Source of the DNA: Pseudoxanthobacter soli DSM 19599
Lineage (GTDB): Bacteria > Pseudomonadota > Alphaproteobacteria > Rhizobiales > Segnochrobactraceae
Length of the DNA stretch: 64,000 nt
Assembly: GCF_900148505.1 (NCBI RefSeq)
Contig: NZ_FRXO01000003.1
Coordinates: 434,001 to 498,000 of the forward strand
Direction: 5' to 3'
Numbering within the stretch: position 1 is the first letter of the stretch; each line of letters starts with the position of its first letter. Made by a program: the position numbers and the translations under genes. A model generated the notes under the pieces. That model was not told the origin of the DNA, searched no databases, and was given only the letters and a program-made list of their open reading frames with translations. This document shows positions 59,193 through 64,000 of this stretch, in pieces.

Positions 59193-60764
59193 TCAGGTCT
59201 TTCCCCGGCCCCTGCGGCCCTTGAGGACGCGGGCGATCTCGCTGCGCCGGATCGCGCCGAACGCGATTGCGGCGAGGCAGTAGACCACGCCGCCACCGAC
59301 CACGAGGCCGGCGAGGGCCTCGATCCGCAGCCAGCCGCCGCGCGCCGTGAGCGGCGCCAGCAGGTAGGCGAGGCCGACCAGCGCCGCCGCCATCAGCACG
59401 GTCGCCGCGGCGATGCGCCAGAGCGACGAGATCAGCCGCCGGTCGAAGGAGAACAGCCCGGCCCGGCGCAATCCGGAATAGAGCAGCACGACATTCAGCC
59501 AACTCGCCGCAGACGTCGCCATCGCCACGCCGACATGACCGAACACCGGAAACAGGGCGAGGCTCAGCACCACGTTCACGACCATGTTGATGGCCGAATA
59601 CCACATCGGTGTCCGGGTATCCTGCCGGGCGAAGAACGCCGGCTGGAACACCTTGATCAGCACGAAGGCGGGCAGGCCGGCGCCGAAGGCGGCAAGGGCG
59701 GAGGCGGTCGCTACGCTGTCGGCGGCCGAGAAGGCGCCGCGTTCGAACAGGCCTATGGTGAGCGGCAGCGGCACGGTGACGAGCGCGGCGGCGGCCGGCA
59801 GCGTCAGCACCATCGCGAACTCGAGCGAGCGGTTCAGGCTGTGGTTGACCGTCTCCAGGTCGCCGGCGCGCACGCGCCGGGCGATATCCGGCAGCAGCAC
59901 GATGCCGATGGCGATGCCCACGACGCCGAGCGGCAGCTGGTAGACCCGGTCGGCATAATAGAGCCAGGCGACCGCGCCTTCCTGAGTGGAGGCGATCACG
60001 GTGCCGACGAACACGTTGATCTGCACCACGCCGCCCGCGATGATGCTCGGGCCGGCCAGCACGCACAGCCGCTTCACCCCCGCCGTCAGCCGCGGCCACA
60101 TCAGCGACAGGTGCATGTCGGCGCGGGCGGAGGCCACCACCAGCACCACGAGCTGCAGCACGCCGCCGATGATGTTCGCCCACGTCAGCCAGTAGCCGGC
60201 GGTAACGGTGCCCTCGGCATGGGTGAAGAACACGAAGATCAGCGCGCCGATCAGCACCGCGTTGAGCAGGCTCGGCGCGAACGCCGCCGCGGCGAAACGG
60301 TCGAGGCCGTTCAGCACGCCGGAATAGAGCGTGACGAGGGAAATCAGCGCGAGATAGGGAAAGGCGATGCGGCTGAGCGCGACCGTGAGCGCGAACTTCT
60401 CCGGATCGCTCGCGAAGCCGGGCGCCAGCAGGAACGTCACCTGCGGCATGAAGATCTCGACCACGATGGTGACGACGAGAAGCAGCATTCCCATCGCCGC
60501 CAGCGTCTCGCGGGCGAAGGCGCGGGCGCTTTCCGCCCCCTCCGCCTCCAGCTTTCCGGCGAACAGCGGCACAAAGGCGGAGGCGAACGCCCCCTCCGCG
60601 AACAGCCGGCGGAACATGTTGGCGAGGCGCAGCGCGACCGTATAGGCCTCCGCCACCGGACCGGCGCCGACGGCTGCGGCGATGAAGGAATCGCGGATGA
60701 AGCCGAGCACGCGGCTCGACAGGGTCGCGCCGCCGACGGTCGCGAAATTGCGCAGCAGGCTCAT
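59193..60764 (-). CDS. murJ: Lipid II flippase MurJ
   Basis: Inner-membrane MOP-superfamily flippase for the peptidoglycan precursor lipid II. The 523-aa product has about 14 hydrophobic helices. It begins MSLLRNFATVGGATLSSRVLGFIRDSFIAAAVGAG, with RLANMFRRLFAEGAFASAFVPLF, conserved arginines, and KVFQPAFFARQDTRTPMWYS. ATG 60764 starts the family core; a 33-codon upstream extension is unsupported. The order glnD-murJ-trpS is common in alphaproteobacteria. Confidence 0.95.
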   Translation of the reverse strand: MSLLRNFATVGGATLSSRVLGFIRDSFIAAAVGAGPVAEAYTVALRLANMFRRLFAEGAFASAFVPLFAGKLEAEGAESARAFARETLAAMGMLLLVVTIVVEIFMPQVTFLLAPGFASDPEKFALTVALSRIAFPYLALISLVTLYSGVLNGLDRFAAAAFAPSLLNAVLIGALIFVFFTHAEGTVTAGYWLTWANIIGGVLQLVVLVVASARADMHLSLMWPRLTAGVKRLCVLAGPSIIAGGVVQINVFVGTVIASTQEGAVAWLYYADRVYQLPLGVVGIAIGIVLLPDIARRVRAGDLETVNHSLNRSLEFAMVLTLPAAAALVTVPLPLTIGLFERGAFSAADSVATASALAAFGAGLPAFVLIKVFQPAFFARQDTRTPMWYSAINMVVNVVLSLALFPVFGHVGVAMATSAASWLNVVLLYSGLRRAGLFSFDRRLISSLWRIAAATVLMAAALVGLAYLLAPLTARGGWLRIEALAGLVVGGGVVYCLAAIAFGAIRRSEIARVLKGRRGRGKT

Positions 60765-60989
60765 CGGGAAACGGTATCCGGCCGGGGCTTTATAAGCGTC
60801 ACGTCGCAGAATTCTCCGGTCCGAAGCCCGCATGGCGGGCGCGCCGTCTGGGGGGCCGGGCAACGGCGGGCCCGGCGCCCGTGAGGCTTACTCCCGCCGC
60901 ACGACGTTCCACAAGGGGCGTCGCGCACGTCCTCGATGCCGCCGCCTTCGTGCGATGGTCTTCATGCGATCGTCTTCACGCGACCAGGC

Positions 60990-63836
60990 TCATTCGGCCG
61001 CGGCGCGCTGGTCCTTGGATTTCGCTGCCGGTTCCTTGCCCGTCGCCTCGCGGGCAGCGGCGTCCTTCGGCGCCGTCTCCTTGGGCGGGCCATCGAACGC
61101 CTGATGGACGCGGCGGCGGATCGCGGCCTGGGTGGAAGGCGCGGTCACCTTCTGGTTCGACAGGCTCGTCAGGTAGAACACGTCCACCACCCGCTCGCCG
61201 AAGGTGGCGATATGGGCGGAGGCGATGTTGAGGCTGAGGTCCGACAACGCCCGGGTCAGGTCGTAGAGCAGGCCCGGCCGGTCGAGGCCGGCGACCTCCA
61301 GCACGGTGAACCGCTCGGAACTCGCATTGTCGATGTGCACTTCGGTCGGAACGTTGAACGGCTTGGCGTTGGGCTTGCCGTTGGCGAGCTTGCGCACGCC
61401 GCGCTCGGGAATGGTCTCCAGGCCGGTCAACACCCGCTCGATCATGTCGGTGATGCGCCGGGCGCGTCGCAACTCGTCGTCGTCGCCCTGGAACTCCCGC
61501 GAGATCGCGATGGTGTCGAGGGCGAGGCCGTCGGTGGTGGTGAACACCTGCGCGTCGACGATGTTGGCGCCGGCGACCGTGCAGGCGCCGGCGATGACCG
61601 ACAGCACGCGCGGATGATCGGGCGCGAGCACGGTCAGCACCGTCACGTCGAAGCGGGCGTGCACCTCGACTGCGGTGGCGAAGCGCCGCTTCTCGCGGTC
61701 GGCGGCGCGCACGAGTTCGGCATGGGCGACCTTGGCCGGCAGATCGACGCGCAGCCAGTACGGCGCGTAATGCCGTTCCATGTAGCGCGCGCGTTCCGCC
61801 TCGGGCCAGTTGACGAGCGCGTCGGCAAGCTCGGCCTTGGCGGCCATGAGGCGGTCGCCGTGGGAGAGGCGGCTGTGGCCGCCGGCAAGCATCGGCTCCG
61901 TCTCGTAGAACAGCGTGCGTAGCAATTGCGCCTTCCAGCCGTTCCAGACCCCCGGGCCGACCGCCTTGATGTCGCAGACCGTCAGCACCAGCAGCATCTT
62001 CAGGCGCTCTGGGCTCTGCACGAGCGCGGCGAAGTCGGCGATGGTCTTGGGGTCGGACAGGTCGCGCGACTGCGCGACCATGCTCATCACGAGATGGTTC
62101 TCGACCAGCCAGGCGAGGGTCTCGGTCTCGGCGGCGGTGAAGCCGAAGCGGGGGCCGAGGCGGCGGGCGATGCGGGCGCCGGCGATGGAGTGGTCCTCGG
62201 GGCGGCCCTTGGCGATGTCGTGCAGGAACAGCGCGAGATAGATCAGCTTGCGGTTCTGCAATTCCGCCATCAGGCGGGTCGCGATCGGCAGGTTCTCGAT
62301 GTGGATGCCGTCCTCGATCTCCGACAGCGCGCCGATGCAGCGCAGCAGGTGCTCGTCCACCGTATAGTGGTGGTACATGTTGAACTGCATCATCGCCACG
62401 ACCTTGCCGAAGTCGGGAATGAAGCGGCCGAGCACCCCGGCCTCGTTCATGTGGCGCAGCACCGCCTCGGGCGCGCGGCGCGAGGTCAGGATCTCGATGA
62501 AGAGCCGGTTCGCCTCCGGGTTCTCCCGCAGCTTGGCGTCGACGAGCTTCAGCGAGCGCCTTGCGAGGCGCATCGCGTCCGGATGGAATTCGAGGCCGTT
62601 GCGGTCCGCGAGGTGGAACAGGCGGATGAGGTTCACCGGGTCGCGGGCGAACACGTCCTTGTCGGCGATATTCAGCCGCTCGTGCTCGATGACGAAATCG
62701 CCCGATTCCGGCAGCTTGCGCCGTTTGCGGCGGCCGATCGAGTTGAGGAAGCGGTTGAGCACCGGGGCCTGCTTGACCTGCTCCTCCTCCAGCGCGTTGC
62801 AGAAGATCAACGTCAGGTCGCCGACGTCCTTGGCGACGAGGAAGTAGTGCTTCATGAAGCGCTCGACGTCGCGAAGGCCCGGATGGCTGGTGTAGCCGAG
62901 CCGTATGGCGATCTCGCGCTGGAAATCGAACGACAGCCGTTCCTCCGCGCGCCCCGTCGCGAAATGAAGGTGGCAGCGAACGGCCCAGAGGAAGTCCTCC
63001 GCCTTGCGGAACAGATTGAGTTCGGCGCGAGAGAACACGCCGAGTTCAGCCAGATCCTCGCGGGAGCGCACGCGGTAGACATATTGGGCGATCCAGAACA
63101 GGGTGTTCAGGTCGCGCAGGCCGCCCTTGCCCTCCTTGACGTTGGGCTCCACCAGATAGCGTGAGCGGCCCTGGCGCTTGTGGCGCTCGTCGCGCTCGGC
63201 GAGCTTGGCGGCGACGAACTCCGACGCCGTTCCCTGCACCACCTCGCGGTCGAACCGGCTGGTCAGGCTCTGAAACAGTTCGCTGTCGCCCCACACGAAC
63301 CGCGCTTCCAGGATGGCGGTGCGGATCGTCATGTCGGATTGCGACAGGCGGATGCACTCGTCGACCGTACGGGTGGCGTGGCCGACCTTCAGGCCCAGAT
63401 CCCAAAGCCCGTAGAGCACGAACTCGACCACGGTCTCGGTCCAGGGCGTGCGCTTGTAGGGCAGCACGAACAGGAGATCGACGTCGGAGCCCGGCGCCAT
63501 CGTGCCTCGGCCATAGCCGCCGACCGCCACCACCGCGACGCGCTCGGCCTTGGAGGGATTGTCGACGCGGAAGACACGGCCGATCGCCACTTCGGCGAGC
63601 TGCCTGACCAGCACATCCTGCAGGTAGGCGAGCCGCTGGGCACAGGAGAGCCCGCTGCCGTCGGCGTTCAGCAATTCTCCGGCCCGGGCAACGGCGGCGG
63701 TGCGTACCTGGCGCAGCCGCGCGATCAGGGCCGGGCGGAACTCCGCCGGTCCTTTGCCGGCGGTTATCCCGTCGATATCGGCCGACAGCGCGGCAACATC
63801 GATCAGGTCCGCCAGTCGCGGCTCGATCTTGTGCAT
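60990..63836 (-). CDS. glnD: PII uridylyltransferase / uridylyl-removing enzyme GlnD
   Basis: Primary nitrogen sensor: adds UMP to PII proteins when glutamine is low and removes it when glutamine is high. The product of about 948 aa has the nucleotidyltransferase site VVAVGGYGRGTMAPGSDVDLLFVLPYK, a GlnE-like linker, and the HD hydrolase site LFLHDIAKGRPEDHSIAGARIA. Two C-terminal ACT domains (VTVLTVLAPDHPRVLSVIAGAC; FTVLEVAGLDRPGLLYDLTRAL) sense glutamine. A Lys/Ala-rich tail ends it. ATG 63836 (MHKIEPRL) fits family starts; ATG 63863 gives nine more residues and would abut the repeat at 63864. Confidence 0.95.
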   Translation of the reverse strand: MHKIEPRLADLIDVAALSADIDGITAGKGPAEFRPALIARLRQVRTAAVARAGELLNADGSGLSCAQRLAYLQDVLVRQLAEVAIGRVFRVDNPSKAERVAVVAVGGYGRGTMAPGSDVDLLFVLPYKRTPWTETVVEFVLYGLWDLGLKVGHATRTVDECIRLSQSDMTIRTAILEARFVWGDSELFQSLTSRFDREVVQGTASEFVAAKLAERDERHKRQGRSRYLVEPNVKEGKGGLRDLNTLFWIAQYVYRVRSREDLAELGVFSRAELNLFRKAEDFLWAVRCHLHFATGRAEERLSFDFQREIAIRLGYTSHPGLRDVERFMKHYFLVAKDVGDLTLIFCNALEEEQVKQAPVLNRFLNSIGRRKRRKLPESGDFVIEHERLNIADKDVFARDPVNLIRLFHLADRNGLEFHPDAMRLARRSLKLVDAKLRENPEANRLFIEILTSRRAPEAVLRHMNEAGVLGRFIPDFGKVVAMMQFNMYHHYTVDEHLLRCIGALSEIEDGIHIENLPIATRLMAELQNRKLIYLALFLHDIAKGRPEDHSIAGARIARRLGPRFGFTAAETETLAWLVENHLVMSMVAQSRDLSDPKTIADFAALVQSPERLKMLLVLTVCDIKAVGPGVWNGWKAQLLRTLFYETEPMLAGGHSRLSHGDRLMAAKAELADALVNWPEAERARYMERHYAPYWLRVDLPAKVAHAELVRAADREKRRFATAVEVHARFDVTVLTVLAPDHPRVLSVIAGACTVAGANIVDAQVFTTTDGLALDTIAISREFQGDDDELRRARRITDMIERVLTGLETIPERGVRKLANGKPNAKPFNVPTEVHIDNASSERFTVLEVAGLDRPGLLYDLTRALSDLSLNIASAHIATFGERVVDVFYLTSLSNQKVTAPSTQAAIRRRVHQAFDGPPKETAPKDAAAREATGKEPAAKSKDQRAAAE

Positions 63837-63863
63837 CCCGATCCCGTCCTGTCCCTGCCGCAT

Positions 63864-63955
63864 GGTCCTCAGATCGAACCGATCGGGCGCACCATGCTCA
63901 AGCTCTTTTTTCCGGAGCGATTATGTCCGATCGCATCGATCGGAAAGCGCTCTCG
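63864..63955 (+). repeat. Dispersed repeat copy at the right edge (partial)
   Basis: CAGATCGAACCGATC, ATGCTCAAGCTC, CCGGAGCGATTATG, GATCGCATCGATCGGAAAGCGCTCTCG. The order matches the complete copies at 1352 and 6420, but the 5' outer arm is missing. It lies directly upstream of glnD. Confidence 0.7.
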
Positions 63956-64000
63956 TGTTTCGAAATCCCGTGCCGCTTCGTCCCGGACGTGACTTCCTTT

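Noticed and set aside
59160-60884. Plus-strand frame of 574 codons opposite murJ
   Set aside because: Shadow frame extremely rich in Arg/Glu/His/Gln, as expected from the complement of a membrane-protein gene.

Overview
The window is about 64 kb of a high-GC alphaproteobacterial chromosome. Gene order and family content point to the Rhizobiales/Hyphomicrobiales. The evidence is the parB-parA-rsmG-mnmG-mnmE and rho-hemJ-hemE clusters, the PPSR-maf-aroE-coaE-dnaQ-secB row, a CarD-FdxA pair, an lnt/XRE/metK block, an OlsB-type acyltransferase and DUF992. No species can be named from the sequence alone.

The central result is that the window spans the probable chromosomal replication origin. The 460-bp spacer between hemE (minus) and the PPSR gene (plus), 29924-30383, occupies the hemE/DUF299 position known for Caulobacter and rhizobial origins. 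It contains a perfect CtrA box (TTAA-N7-TTAA), a perfect IHF consensus, three GANTC sites within 29 bp and several DnaA-like boxes. Genes to the left are almost all on the minus strand. The first block to the right is on the plus strand, as expected for co-orientation with replication forks leaving this point. About 8.5 kb to the left, between mnmG and mnmE, lie two perfect 16-bp parS sites, next to parAB.

Layout. 1-195: end of an olsB-like gene. 543-1118: cytochrome b561. 1492-12834: translation and RNA cluster on the minus strand (rimP, nusA, ylxR, infB, rbfA, truB, rpsO, pnp). 13155-14330: two small divergent secreted-protein genes. 14800-16881: MHYT-GGDEF-EAL cyclic-di-GMP protein. 16938-22919: parB, parA, rsmG, mnmG, parS, mnmE. 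23123-26342: thioredoxin-like YyaL/SSP411 protein and an exported aspartic-protease-like protein. 26672-29923: rho, hemJ, hemE. 29924-30383: oriC. 30384-34278: PPSR, maf, aroE, coaE, dnaQ. 34325-35807: secB, fxsA. 36235-38899: Tim44-domain protein, mltA, smr. 39224-40613: carD, fdxA. 41106-42635: comM. 42771-47458: trmB, metK, XRE regulator, lnt. 47544-55134: corC, ybeY, phoH, miaB, plsC, fur/mur, rimI, tsaB. 55234-57864: DUF992, aspartate aminotransferase, small secreted protein. 58037-63836: trpS, murJ, glnD.

The genes are nearly all core housekeeping: RNA maturation and turnover, chromosome segregation, heme synthesis, envelope building and nitrogen sensing. Many neighbours overlap by 4 nt (ATGA/GTGA), indicating translational coupling. 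I see no phage, transposase, CRISPR array, tRNA or rRNA, and no accessory defence or biosynthetic island. The most unusual non-coding content is a dispersed two-hairpin intergenic repeat. There are three near-complete copies plus one partial copy in the first 6.6 kb, decayed copies near 42.7 and 57.4 kb, and a partial copy at the right edge.
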